A program made the translations under genes and the position numbers. This document shows positions 1 to 7,467 of a DNA stretch of 39,061 nucleotides, piece by piece. The stretch comes from Paracoccaceae bacterium (GTDB taxonomy: Bacteria > Pseudomonadota > Alphaproteobacteria > Rhodobacterales > Rhodobacteraceae), in the NCBI GenBank assembly GCA_027000645.1, contig JALTNO010000339.1:1-39061 (forward strand), in the 5' to 3' direction. Each line of letters opens with the position of its first letter. The first letter of the stretch is position 1. The notes under the pieces are model-generated. The model saw only the letters and a program-made list of their open reading frames with translations. It ran no database searches and was not told the DNA's origin.

Positions 1-128
1 CGCCCGCGCCTATGCCGCATCCTCCGATCTGGAGGCCATGGTGGACGCGGTGGACCGGGCACTCCAGCGCATCGGCCACCGCGTCCACCATGGCCTCCAG
101 ATCGGAGGATGCGGCATAGGCGCGGGCG
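1..128. repeat. Perfect 53-bp inverted repeat at the window edge
   Basis: Bases 1-53 are the exact reverse complement of bases 76-128, leaving a 22-base spacer (54-75). The right arm is the natural continuation of the minus-strand sulfotransferase gene; the left arm repeats the same coding sequence in the opposite orientation. A long perfect palindrome at the very first base of a sequence, folding back on a coding region, is the usual look of a fold-back chimera at a contig end. A real inverted duplication or hairpin end cannot be excluded. Confidence 0.9.
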
Positions 129-604
129 TAGTCATCCCATTCCATGGTCATGGACGAGGCCTTCACATGGTGCCAGTAGGCGCTTTGCAGCCAGGCCTCG
201 GGCGCGCGGGTGGAATAGAAGAAGACGATCTCGACACCGGGAAAGCGGCGCGCGGCGATGGCGGCCATTCTGGCGGCCAGAACCGGGGCGGCGGAGAAGT
301 CGGCCAGCTTGCCCCGCCCCGGCAGGTGACCCGAAAGCTCTTCCGCCGACAGGCACAGCACCCGCCCGCGCGGCGGGCGCAGCCCGTCGAGGAAGGCCTT
401 GAAGCGGGCCGAGAACTTGAACAGCGATACCGGGTCGCGCCAGGTGGAATAGCCCCGCGCCGCGGACACGATCATGCGCATCTGCCCGCGCAGCACGCTT
501 TGCATCCACGGGCGCAGGGTCGGGCGGTTCGCCTTCAGCACATGCTGGATGGTCGAGGTGCCGGTCTTGTGAAAGCCGGGATGAATCACGATCCGGCGCG
601 GCAT
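76..604 (-). CDS. Sulfotransferase-like protein, C-terminus lost in edge palindrome
   Basis: The ATG at 604-602 opens a frame starting MPRRIVIHPGFHKTGTST. FHKTGTST is the 5'-phosphosulfate-binding loop of PAPS-dependent sulfotransferases and related P-loop enzymes. A later segment, FFYSTRAPEAWLQSAYWHH, resembles the second nucleotide-contact region (R followed by S about eight residues on). Roughly 177 residues are trustworthy before the frame enters the palindrome; full-length family members usually have 220-300, so the protein is cut by the window or by an assembly fold-back. It begins 25 bp after the rimM stop on the same strand, so it may be read from the ffh-rpsP-rimM transcript. The acceptor substrate cannot be told. 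In many bacteria trmD follows rimM, but it is not seen here. Confidence 0.75.
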
Positions 605-629
605 CGGGCCTGCCCCCCGTCGCGCGCCA

Positions 630-1148
630 TCAAAGCAGCCCTTCGGGCGGATCGGCGACGATGCGCCCGGCGGCGAGATCCACCGTCGGCACCGTGGCCC
701 GGGTGAACGGCAGCAGCACGGTCTTCGACTGCCCCTCAAGCCGGATCTCGAGCAGATCGCCCGCCCCGTGGTTGAGCACCGCCTTGACCCGGCCCAGAAG
801 CGCGCCCCCGGTGTCGCGGACCTCGAGCCCGATCAGGTCGGCATGATAATATTCGTCGTCGGGCAGCTCGGGCAGCCGGTGGCGCGGGGCGTAAAGGCGG
901 GTGCCGCGCAGCGCGTCGGCCTGTTCCTTCGTTGCAACCCCGCCCAGCCGCGCGGCAAACCCGCCCTTGATCGGGCGCGTCAGGCGGATCGTGAACTGCT
1001 TTGCGCCGTCGGCGGTGGTCAGCGGCGCATAGGTTTCGATGTCTTCGGGGCGGGCGCAGAAGCTTTTCAGCCGCACCTCGCCGCGCACGCCGAAGGCGCC
1101 GGCGATGGCGCCAAGGCAGATCAGGTCGTCGGGTTCCGTATCGGTCAT
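630..1148 (-). CDS. rimM: Ribosome maturation factor RimM
   Basis: RimM binds ribosomal protein S19 and helps mature the 3' (head) domain of 16S rRNA during 30S assembly in the cytoplasm. The 172-residue protein has the family's two parts: an N-terminal beta-barrel with the hallmark [20 protein letters not shown] at about residues 10-29, and a C-terminal PRC-barrel that starts near [14 protein letters not shown] and ends [17 protein letters not shown]. Length is typical. It lies 6 bp after bluB and downstream of rpsP, the classical rpsP-rimM order interrupted by one gene. Co-transcription from the ffh side is likely. Identification is secure. Confidence 0.96.
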   Translation of the reverse strand: MTDTEPDDLICLGAIAGAFGVRGEVRLKSFCARPEDIETYAPLTTADGAKQFTIRLTRPIKGGFAARLGGVATKEQADALRGTRLYAPRHRLPELPDDEYYHADLIGLEVRDTGGALLGRVKAVLNHGAGDLLEIRLEGQSKTVLLPFTRATVPTVDLAAGRIVADPPEGLL

Positions 1149-1154
1149 CGCGAT

Positions 1155-1820
1155 TCAGCGGGACTCCACTGGCAGGGCCGGGCGCCGCCTTTCCCAGCCG
1201 GCGGTTTCCAGTTCCGGCACCCGTGATAGCGCCTCGGGCCAGCCGATGCAAAAATATCCCACCAGCCGCCAGCTTTCGGGCACCGCGAGGTCGCGGGCCA
1301 GCCGGTCGGGGTCCAGTACCGACACCCAGCCCAGGCCCAGCCCCTCGGCCCTGAGCGCCAGCCAGAACAGCGTGATCGCGGCCACCACCGAATAGCGGCG
1401 CGTCTCGGGCATGGAGGCCGCACCCAGCCCGTGGCCCTTGGCCGTCGCGTCGTCGCAGAAGACGGCCAGCTGCACCGGCGCCTCCTCCATCCCCGACAGC
1501 TTGAGCGAGGCGTAAAGCCGCGCGCGATCGCCGGAATAGCCCGCCAGGGCGGTGGCGTTGGCCGCGCGGAAATTGGCAAGCGCCGCGGCGCGGGCAGCTT
1601 CGCTTTCCACCCTGAGGAGGCGCCAGGGTTCGCTCAGCCCCACCGAGGGCGCCAGCCGGAACGATTCGAGGCAGCGCGTCAGCACTGCCTCGTCCACCGG
1701 GTCGGGGCGGAACCGGCGCACGTCGCGCCGGAGCCGCATCAGCTGGTAAAGCCGGTCGCGGAACGCATCCGAAAACTCGGGGGAAGAACCGGGGGAAGAT
1801 CCGGGCGTCCGCGCCGTCAT
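1155..1820 (-). CDS. bluB: 5,6-dimethylbenzimidazole synthase BluB
   Basis: BluB is a nitroreductase-fold flavoenzyme that destroys reduced FMN with O2 to make 5,6-dimethylbenzimidazole, the lower ligand of vitamin B12. The 221-residue product carries the family core RRDVRRFRPDPV (residues 31-42), APSVGLSEPWR (57-67) and GLGLGWVSVLDPDRL (160-174). Asp33 and Ser167 fall where the conserved Asp32 and Ser167 of Sinorhizobium meliloti BluB are expected; this alignment is from memory, not computed. The N-terminal TPGSSPGSSPE stretch looks like a short disordered extension. The gene sits 4 bp after the rpsP stop and 6 bp before the rimM start, so it appears co-transcribed with ribosome genes; no other cobalamin gene is nearby. 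A different nitroreductase is less likely given the motifs. Confidence 0.92.
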   Translation of the reverse strand: MTARTPGSSPGSSPEFSDAFRDRLYQLMRLRRDVRRFRPDPVDEAVLTRCLESFRLAPSVGLSEPWRLLRVESEAARAAALANFRAANATALAGYSGDRARLYASLKLSGMEEAPVQLAVFCDDATAKGHGLGAASMPETRRYSVVAAITLFWLALRAEGLGLGWVSVLDPDRLARDLAVPESWRLVGYFCIGWPEALSRVPELETAGWERRRPALPVESR

Positions 1821-1824
1821 CGGG

Positions 1825-2187
1825 TCACTCCGAAGCGGCCTCTTCGGCTTCGGCGGCCTTGGAGGCCTTCTCCTCGGCGCGTTCCTGCGCCTTCTTGCCG
1901 GGCACGGCCTTTTTCGGGTTGTTGCGCTCGGCCTTTTCGCGCAGGCCGGCGGCTTCGAGGAAGCGGGCCACCCGGTCGGTGGGCTTGGCCCCGCGGTCGA
2001 GCCAGAACTGGACGCGTTCCACGTTCATCTTCACGCGCTCTTCGCTGTCCTTGGGCAGCAGCGGGTTGTAGGTGCCCAGCTTCTCGATGAAGCGGCCGTC
2101 GCGGGGCATTCGGCTGTCGGCCGCGACGATGCGGTAGAACGGGCGTTTCTTGCTGCCGCCACGGGCAAGACGGATTTTCATGGCCAT
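1825..2187 (-). CDS. rpsP: 30S ribosomal protein S16
   Basis: S16 is a primary-binding protein of the 30S subunit body and is needed for its assembly. The start [26 protein letters not shown] is diagnostic, and [13 protein letters not shown] follows. The 120 residues are longer than the bacterial minimum (about 80) because of a Lys/Glu/Ala-rich tail from about residue 90, common in alphaproteobacteria. An AGGAGA ribosome-binding site precedes the ATG by about nine bases. It follows the chorismate mutase gene by 48 bp and runs closely into bluB and rimM. Confidence 0.98.
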   Translation of the reverse strand: MAMKIRLARGGSKKRPFYRIVAADSRMPRDGRFIEKLGTYNPLLPKDSEERVKMNVERVQFWLDRGAKPTDRVARFLEAAGLREKAERNNPKKAVPGKKAQERAEEKASKAAEAEEAASE

Positions 2188-2235
2188 TTTCTGTTTCTCC
2201 TTTGAATGGCAGGTCAGGACGGGCGGGGCCCGCCT

Positions 2236-2535
2236 TCAGCTCTGGTGTCTCTGGTGGTGCCGGATGACTTCGGCGATGATGAAGTTGAGGAACTTGCGGG
2301 CAAATTCCGGGTCGAGGTCGGCCTTGCGGGCCAGGTCTTCAAGCCGCGCGATCTGTTGCGCCTCGCGCGCCGGATCGGACGGGGGAAGGTCGTGTTCGGC
2401 CTTGAGCCGGCCCACCGCCTGGGTGTGCTTGAACCGCTCGGCCAGGGTATAGACCAGGATCGCGTCCAGCCGGTCGATGGACTCGCGGTGCTCCTTCAGC
2501 AGTTCGGCCGCGCGGGTGATGTGGTCGTCAGTCAA
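2236..2535 (-). CDS. Chorismate mutase (AroQ type)
   Basis: This 99-residue helical protein converts chorismate to prephenate, the branch point to phenylalanine and tyrosine. The core ESIDRLDAILVYTLAERFKHTQAVGRLKAEHDLPPSDPAREAQQIARLEDLARKADLDPEFARKFL contains the AroQ layout: Arg/Asp near the start of helix 1, Lys in GRLKAEH, and the DPAREAQ turn. It is the size of monofunctional AroQ enzymes or of the mutase domain of PheA. The start chosen is TTG at 2535-2533 (MTDDHITRAAELL), which overlaps the end of the upstream acetyltransferase gene; no in-frame ATG lies nearby. It sits between the acetyltransferases and rpsP. Confidence 0.9.
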   Translation of the reverse strand: MTDDHITRAAELLKEHRESIDRLDAILVYTLAERFKHTQAVGRLKAEHDLPPSDPAREAQQIARLEDLARKADLDPEFARKFLNFIIAEVIRHHQRHQS

Positions 2536-3130
2536 GAGCCCAGCCTTTCGGTTTGAACATCGGGTCGGCGTAGTGGCCGATTTCCATCTCGATCCCATGT
2601 GCCAGCTGGGTGCCGTCCAGTTCTTCCGGCGAGGGGTGACGATAGACCACGTCATGCCCGTCCACCGTGGGGGCGGCCGGATCCTTCCTTGCGCCCAGGC
2701 GTTCGGCAAGGCGGATGGAGTCGAGGTTCTTCGGATCGATGTAGCTGACGGCGGTTTTCCAGCCCAGCTGGCGGTAGAAGTAGTTGCGCGCGGCATGCGT
2801 GGCTTCGAGCGCGATGCCGCGCCCGGCCACTTCGGGCCAGATCACCCAGGCGATTTCCGCCTCGGGCCACATGGCGGGTTTCCAGCCCCCCGCCATGCCG
2901 TAGGTTTCGTCGGTATCGCGGTCGTGGATCATCCACATGCCGAAGCCCCGGATCCGCCAGTGGCCGATTTCGGCGGCATAGAGCATCCAGCTTTCGTAGG
3001 GATTGAGCGGCCCGCCCATGAACCGGGCGCGGTAGCTGGTGAAGGTGGACTTGAAATTCGGGTAGTCCTCGGGCTCGGGGCCGCGAAGGATCAGCCGGGT
3101 GGTTTCGATGACGGGAATGTTCTTGGGCAT
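2528..3130 (-). CDS. GNAT-family N-acetyltransferase (RimJ/RimL type), copy 1
   Basis: The 200-residue protein begins MPKNIPVIETTRLILRGPEPEDYPNF, the ETxRLxLR opening of the RimJ/RimL branch (Acetyltransf_3) of GNAT enzymes, which move an acetyl group from acetyl-CoA to an amine, often a protein N-terminus. The acetyl-CoA-binding region is the VIWPEVAGRGIALEATHAARNYFYRQLGW segment at about residues 97-125. It is a clear paralogue of the gene just upstream: both share the MGGPLNP/VGGPLTP stretch and the GHWRIRGFG/GHWALKGFG stretch. Its ATG overlaps the upstream stop by one base (TGATG), suggesting coupled translation. The substrate is not predictable; the ribosomal-gene context makes a ribosomal-protein target conceivable but unproven. 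Confidence 0.88.
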   Translation of the reverse strand: MPKNIPVIETTRLILRGPEPEDYPNFKSTFTSYRARFMGGPLNPYESWMLYAAEIGHWRIRGFGMWMIHDRDTDETYGMAGGWKPAMWPEAEIAWVIWPEVAGRGIALEATHAARNYFYRQLGWKTAVSYIDPKNLDSIRLAERLGARKDPAAPTVDGHDVVYRHPSPEELDGTQLAHGIEMEIGHYADPMFKPKGWALD

Positions 3131-3675
3131 CAGGCATAGGCCTCCACGCCGCCATCGGCCAGCTCGGAGGGGCCCGGGTGGCGCCAGACATGCATGAACC
3201 CGTGGCGCTCATGGGTAAAATCCCCGTCCGGGCGCGCGCCCAGGCGGGCAGCCAGCGCGGCGGATCTGTCGTTGCCCGGCTTGACCAGGCTGATCGCCGT
3301 TTGCCAGCCCAGCACGTCATAGGCATAGGCGCGTGCGTGCAGGGCGGCTTCGGTAGCATAGCCGCGGCCTTCGAAGCCGTTGAAGATGTCCCACCCGATT
3401 TCCGGCTCGGGCCAGCCTTCGGGATCAAAGAGGCCGATCAGACCCACGGCTTCGCCGGTGTCGCGGGCCTCGGCGATCCAGCGGCCGAATCCCTTGAGCG
3501 CCCAGTGGCCGATCTCCATCGCCAGCATCCGCCAGCTGCCTTCGGGGGTGAGCGGGCCGCCGACGAATTTCGCGCGCTCCGAGGCGTAGAATTCCGCGAA
3601 AGGCGGGAAATCCTCGGCCCGGGGCGCGCGCAGGATCAGGCGCGGGGTTTCAAGCGTCGGGATGGCGAAGGTCAC
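3130..3675 (-). CDS. GNAT-family N-acetyltransferase (RimJ/RimL type), copy 2
   Basis: A second RimJ/RimL-like acetyltransferase, paralogous to its downstream neighbour. The chosen start is GTG at 3675-3673 (MTFAIPTLETPRLILRAPRAEDF), preceded by GGGAG eight bases upstream; an in-frame ATG at 3711 would add 12 residues without homology to copy 1. The acetyl-CoA site is the IFNGFEGRGYATEAALHARAYAYDVLGW segment. The product has 181 residues, usual for the family. It lies 114 bp after the ffh stop and ends in a one-base overlap with copy 1, so the two probably form a translational pair. The two copies differ in substrate-side residues, so they need not act on the same target. Confidence 0.88.
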   Translation of the reverse strand: MTFAIPTLETPRLILRAPRAEDFPPFAEFYASERAKFVGGPLTPEGSWRMLAMEIGHWALKGFGRWIAEARDTGEAVGLIGLFDPEGWPEPEIGWDIFNGFEGRGYATEAALHARAYAYDVLGWQTAISLVKPGNDRSAALAARLGARPDGDFTHERHGFMHVWRHPGPSELADGGVEAYA

Positions 3676-3789
3676 TGGACAATCTCCCACCGGGGCGTGA
3701 ATTGCGCCCACCCTCGGGTCGCGCGCGAACCTTCGTTGCGCTTCGAACCGGCTCGAGACGGGTTATGCGGCCATCCCTGTCCCATCAGT

Positions 3790-5289
3790 TCACTTCTTCT
3801 TTCCCAGCCCCGACAGCCCCGGCGGCAGTGCCATGCCGCCGCCCAGGCCCGGCAGGCCGCCGCGCCCGCCCATCTGGCGGGCCGCCGCCTCAAGCGCCTT
3901 CGGGTCCATGCCCGCGGCCAGCTCCTCGGGGCCGGCGCCCTTGCCGAACATGCCCTTCATGGCCTGTTTCAGCATCTTGCCCTTGCCCATGCGGCCCATC
4001 TTCTTCATCACGTCCGCCATCTGCCGCTGCATCTTCAGCAGCTTGTTGAGTTCGGACACCTCCAGCCCGGCGCCGGCGGCAATGCGCTTTTTCCGGCTGG
4101 CCTGAAGGATCTGCGGATTGGCGCGCTCCTTCTTCGTCATCGACTGGATGAGCGCGATCTGGCGGCGGATCATCCGATCGTCGATCCCGGCCTGCTGGAC
4201 CTGTTTGGCCATCTTGCCCATGCCGGGCAGCATGCCCATCATGCCCTCCATGCCGCCCATCTTCAGCATCTGTTCGAGCTGCAGCTTCAGGTCGTTCATG
4301 TTGAACCGGCCCTTGGCCATGCGGCGCATCATCTTCTCGGCCTGCTCGGCCTCGATGGTTTCCTGCGCCTTCTCGACCAGCGCCACGATGTCGCCCATGC
4401 CGAGGATGCGGCCGGCGATGCGCTCGGGCTCGAATGTCTCAAGGGCGTCCATCTTCTCGCCCACGCCGACAAAGCGGATCGGCTTGCCGGTGACCGCCCG
4501 CATGGACAGCGCCGCGCCGCCGCGCCCGTCGCCGTCCATCCGGGTCAGCACCACGCCGGTAATGCCGATCTTGGCGTCGAATTCCTCGGCCACCTCGACC
4601 GCCACCTGCCCGGTCAGGCCATCGACCACCAGCAGCGTTTCGCGCGGCTCGACGACGTTGCGGACGTCCTCGACCTCCTGCATCAGGGTTTCGTCGATAT
4701 GCAGCCGCCCGGCGGTGTCGAGGATATAGACGTCATAGCCGGCCAGCGCGGCCTGCTGCTTCGCGCGGCGGGCGATGTCCACCGGCTTCTGCCCCGGCAC
4801 GATGGGCAGGGTATCGACGCCGATCTGCCGGCCCAGGATGGCAAGCTGCTCCATCGCCGCCGGGCGGTAGACGTCGAGCGAGGCCATCAGCACCCGCTTG
4901 CCCTCCTTCTCGGTCAGGCGCCTGGCGATCTTGGCGGTGGTGGTGGTCTTGCCGCCGCCCTGGAGACCCACCATCAGGATCGGGGCGGGCGGGTTGTCGA
5001 TCTTGAGCTTGCCAGGGTCGCCTTCGCCGCGCAGCACGTCCACCAGCGCGTCATGGACGATCTTGACCACCTGCTGGCCCGGCGTGACCGATTTCGTCAC
5101 CGCCTGGCCGGTGGCCTGCTCCTGTACCTTCTTCACGAAGTCGCGGGCCACAGGCAGCGACACGTCGGCTTCGAGCAGCGCGACGCGGACCTCGCGCAGG
5201 GCGGTTTTCACGTCGTCTTCGGACAGCGCGCCCTGCCGGGTCAGGCGATCGAAGACGCCCGAGAGGCGTTCGGACAGATTTTCAAACAT
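3790..5289 (-). CDS. ffh: Signal recognition particle protein Ffh (SRP54)
   Basis: Ffh, with 4.5S RNA, binds signal sequences of nascent membrane proteins and, as a GTPase, hands ribosomes to FtsY at the membrane. The 499 residues show an N domain (MFENLSERLSGVFDRLTRQG), a G domain with P-loop GLQGGGKTTTTAK (about 108-120), DTAGRLHIDE, TRMDGDGRGGA and GVGEKMDALETFEPERIAGRILGMGD, then a Met-rich M domain (MLKMGGMEGMMGMLPGMGKM) with the ASRKKRIAAGAG RNA-binding helix. The ATG at 5289 has a strong AAGGAGG site eight bases upstream; a longer frame from 5385 lacks homology. It heads the translation operon. The 4.5S RNA gene is not in the window. Confidence 0.97.
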   Translation of the reverse strand: MFENLSERLSGVFDRLTRQGALSEDDVKTALREVRVALLEADVSLPVARDFVKKVQEQATGQAVTKSVTPGQQVVKIVHDALVDVLRGEGDPGKLKIDNPPAPILMVGLQGGGKTTTTAKIARRLTEKEGKRVLMASLDVYRPAAMEQLAILGRQIGVDTLPIVPGQKPVDIARRAKQQAALAGYDVYILDTAGRLHIDETLMQEVEDVRNVVEPRETLLVVDGLTGQVAVEVAEEFDAKIGITGVVLTRMDGDGRGGAALSMRAVTGKPIRFVGVGEKMDALETFEPERIAGRILGMGDIVALVEKAQETIEAEQAEKMMRRMAKGRFNMNDLKLQLEQMLKMGGMEGMMGMLPGMGKMAKQVQQAGIDDRMIRRQIALIQSMTKKERANPQILQASRKKRIAAGAGLEVSELNKLLKMQRQMADVMKKMGRMGKGKMLKQAMKGMFGKGAGPEELAAGMDPKALEAAARQMGGRGGLPGLGGGMALPPGLSGLGKKK

Positions 5290-5597
5290 GTCTTCGGCCT
5301 CCTTCGCCGGTTTCCATGTGCCGCCCCTCGGCCAAGAGACGACGGTGCGCTCCACAATCACCCCATGGGCACATCCAAACGACACGCGCCCCCATGGGCG
5401 CGACGCGCTGATGGGGGGCGATCCCTGGACGGGCCGGGGACCGGAAGGTGTGACGCTTCCGGGTATCGGCGCCGCAGTTAGAGGGTTTGCCCGCGCGAGT
5501 CAAGCCGGGCGGCGGCGCGCAAGCGCGCCATTGCATGTTCAGGCAAGACCGGCAAGAAATGAACGCAGAGTGGGTTGGCGCACGGGGCGCGGGTCGG
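5290..5597. promoter_or_regulatory. ffh leader and ffh-LysR intergenic region
   Basis: This 308-bp gap between divergent genes holds the predicted ffh promoter (5475-5503, minus) and about 180 bases of leader RNA. Within the leader are a hairpin at 5385-5402 (CGCGCCC arms, CCAT loop) and a weaker one near 5450-5470 (CGGAAG/CTTCCG). No open frame in either direction resembles a known protein. A plus-strand promoter for the LysR gene must also lie here but was not identified. Confidence 0.5.
5475..5503 (-). promoter_or_regulatory. Predicted sigma-70 promoter of ffh
   Basis: On the minus strand TTGACT (5503-5498) is followed after exactly 17 bases by TAACTG (5480-5475), a good match to housekeeping -35 and -10 boxes. 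Transcription would begin near 5468. The -35 box runs into a GACTC site, a CcrM methylation target. Confidence 0.6.
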
Positions 5598-6482
5598 ATG
5601 GCGATGGAAAACTGGGACGAGGTGCGCACCGCCTATCAGGTGGCGCGCATGGGCACGGTCAGCGGCGCCGCCCAGGTCCTTGGCGTGCACCACGCCACCG
5701 TGATCCGGCACATCGACGCGCTGGAGGCACGGCTGGGGGTCAAGCTGTTCCAGCGTCACGCGCGGGGATATACGCCGACCGAGGCCGGGATGGACCTGCT
5801 GCGCGTGGCGCAGGCGACCGAGGACCAGTTCAACCAGCTGGCCGGCCGGCTCAAGGGGCAGGGGGAAAGCGTCTCGGGCGAGCTGGTGGTCACTTCGCTG
5901 GACGCGCTGGCGCCGCTGATCGTGCCGGTACTGACCGCGTTTCAGGCCGCCCATCCGGGGCTGATCCTGCGCTATCTCACCGGGGCGCGCCTGTTCCGCC
6001 TGGAATATGGCGAGGCGCATGTGGCGATCCGCGCCGGCAACCCGCCGGAGCAGCCCGACAACGTGGTGCAGAAGTTCCTCACCCAGCGCATGGGGCTGTA
6101 TGCCAGCGCCGATTATGTGGCCCGTCACGGAAAGCCACGCGCTGCGCCGGATTTCGCGCGGCATTGCTTCATCGGGGCTGACGACGCCGGCAGCCGCGCC
6201 CCCTACAATCGCTGGCTGCGCGAAAACGTGCCGGAAGAGGCGATCACCTTCCGCTGCTCTGACGGCTTTTCCATGCGCGAGGCGGTGCTGGCCGGGGCGG
6301 GCATCGGCTTCATGCCCCGGTGGGAGGCCACCCGCCATCCCGACCTGGTCGAGATCGTCGAGCCTCGCCCCGAATGGTCCGGCAAGCTGTGGCTGGTGAC
6401 CCATGTGGACCTGCACCGGTCGAACAAGGTGCAGTCCTTTCTTTCCTTCCTGAAGAAGAAGGCGCGGGAGTGGCCGGTATGA
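5598..6482 (+). CDS. LysR-family transcriptional regulator
   Basis: The protein has an N-terminal winged helix (WDEVRTAYQVARMGTVSGAAQVLGVHHATVIRHIDALEARLGVKLFQRHARGYTPTEAG, about residues 4-62) followed by a LysR substrate-binding domain. LysR proteins act as tetramers that sense a small ligand and control usually divergent or neighbouring genes. The start is uncertain: ATG at 5598 and 5604 (MAMENWDEV) both fit, and a frame opens further upstream at 5560. From 5598 the product has 294 residues, a usual length. The permease gene 67 bp downstream on the same strand is a plausible co-transcribed partner or target. The ligand cannot be inferred. Confidence 0.9.
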   Translation: MAMENWDEVRTAYQVARMGTVSGAAQVLGVHHATVIRHIDALEARLGVKLFQRHARGYTPTEAGMDLLRVAQATEDQFNQLAGRLKGQGESVSGELVVTSLDALAPLIVPVLTAFQAAHPGLILRYLTGARLFRLEYGEAHVAIRAGNPPEQPDNVVQKFLTQRMGLYASADYVARHGKPRAAPDFARHCFIGADDAGSRAPYNRWLRENVPEEAITFRCSDGFSMREAVLAGAGIGFMPRWEATRHPDLVEIVEPRPEWSGKLWLVTHVDLHRSNKVQSFLSFLKKKAREWPV

Positions 6483-6549
6483 GCGCGGCGGCGCAGCCGG
6501 CCGGCGCTTCCGCCGCCGGTGCTTTCGCCACTGCCGCGCCGGAGGCGGC

Positions 6550-7461
6550 ATGAGCGAACAGGCCCGCGGGCATCTGGCGATGCTGACCTTTTCCGCGCTG
6601 GTGGCGGGGTCGTTTTCGCTGGGCTCGATGATTGCCAACGACATTGCTCCGGCGGCGCTGAATGCGCTGCGCTTCTGGATTTCGGCGGCGGTGATCGGAG
6701 GCATCGCCCTGGCCACCACCGGCCTGCCGCGCCGGCATTTCCGGGCGCCGTGGCGGTTTCTGCTGCTTGGGGGCACCTTCGCCGCCTATTTCGTGCTGAT
6801 GTTCGAGGGGCTCAAGACCGCGCCGCCGGTCAGCGCGGCGGCGGTGTTCACGCTGACCCCCATCATGGCGGCGGGCTTCGGCTGGCTGCTGCTGCGCCAG
6901 ATCACCACCGCGCGGATCGCCGCCGCGCTGGCGGTCGGCGCGGTCGGGGCGCTGTGGGTGATCTTCCGTGCCGATCTGGACGCAATGCTGGCGTTGCGCA
7001 TTGGCAGGGGAGAGATGATCTATTTCTGGGGCTGCGTGGCGCATGCGCTCTATACGCCGATGGTGCGGCGCCTCAACCGGGGCGAGCCCGTCATTGCCTT
7101 TTCCTTCGGCATGATGGTGGCCGGGGGGGGCGTGCTGACGATCTATGGCTGGAGCGACATTCTGGCGACCGACTGGGCGGCGCTGCCGGCGCGGGTCTGG
7201 ATCGGGCTGATCTACGTGTCGATCTTCGCCAGTGCGATGACCTTCGTGCTGTTGCAGTTCGCCACCCTGCGCCTGCCTTCGTCCAAGGTCATGGCCTATA
7301 CCTATCTCACCCCCAGCTGGGTGATATTGTGGGAAATCGCGCTGGGCAACGGCGCGCCGCGCGGGCTGACGCTGGTGGGCGTGGCGCTGACGGTCGCGGC
7401 GCTGGTCATGCTGCTGGAGAATGACGGCCCGCGCTTCGGCGCCGGGCGGAGGGCGGCCTGA
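6550..7461 (+). CDS. EamA/DMT-superfamily permease
   Basis: The 303-residue protein is almost wholly hydrophobic, with about ten membrane helices arranged as two EamA repeats: the first from about LAMLTFSALVAGSFSLGSM to ALWVIFRADL, the second from EMIYFWGCVAHALYTPMVRRL to ALVMLLEN. The family exports or exchanges small metabolites such as amino acids, purines or drugs across the inner membrane. GGAGG lies just before the ATG. It follows the LysR gene and converges with the ArsR gene, with six bases between their stops. A run of eight G (about 7123-7130) lies inside the gene and the frame continues through it. The substrate is unknown. Confidence 0.88.
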   Translation: MSEQARGHLAMLTFSALVAGSFSLGSMIANDIAPAALNALRFWISAAVIGGIALATTGLPRRHFRAPWRFLLLGGTFAAYFVLMFEGLKTAPPVSAAAVFTLTPIMAAGFGWLLLRQITTARIAAALAVGAVGALWVIFRADLDAMLALRIGRGEMIYFWGCVAHALYTPMVRRLNRGEPVIAFSFGMMVAGGGVLTIYGWSDILATDWAALPARVWIGLIYVSIFASAMTFVLLQFATLRLPSSKVMAYTYLTPSWVILWEIALGNGAPRGLTLVGVALTVAALVMLLENDGPRFGAGRRAA

Positions 7462-7467
7462 GGCGGT

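Noticed and set aside
5440-5475. 4.5S SRP RNA gene near ffh
   Set aside because: A CCGGAAGG string recalls the SRP RNA core, but the conserved GGUCAGGUCCGGAAGGAAGC context and long hairpin are missing.
3178-5481. A 767-codon open frame on the plus strand opposite ffh and the acetyltransferase genes
   Set aside because: Its His/Leu/Ala-rich composition is the mirror of high-GC coding DNA; ffh on the other strand is certain.
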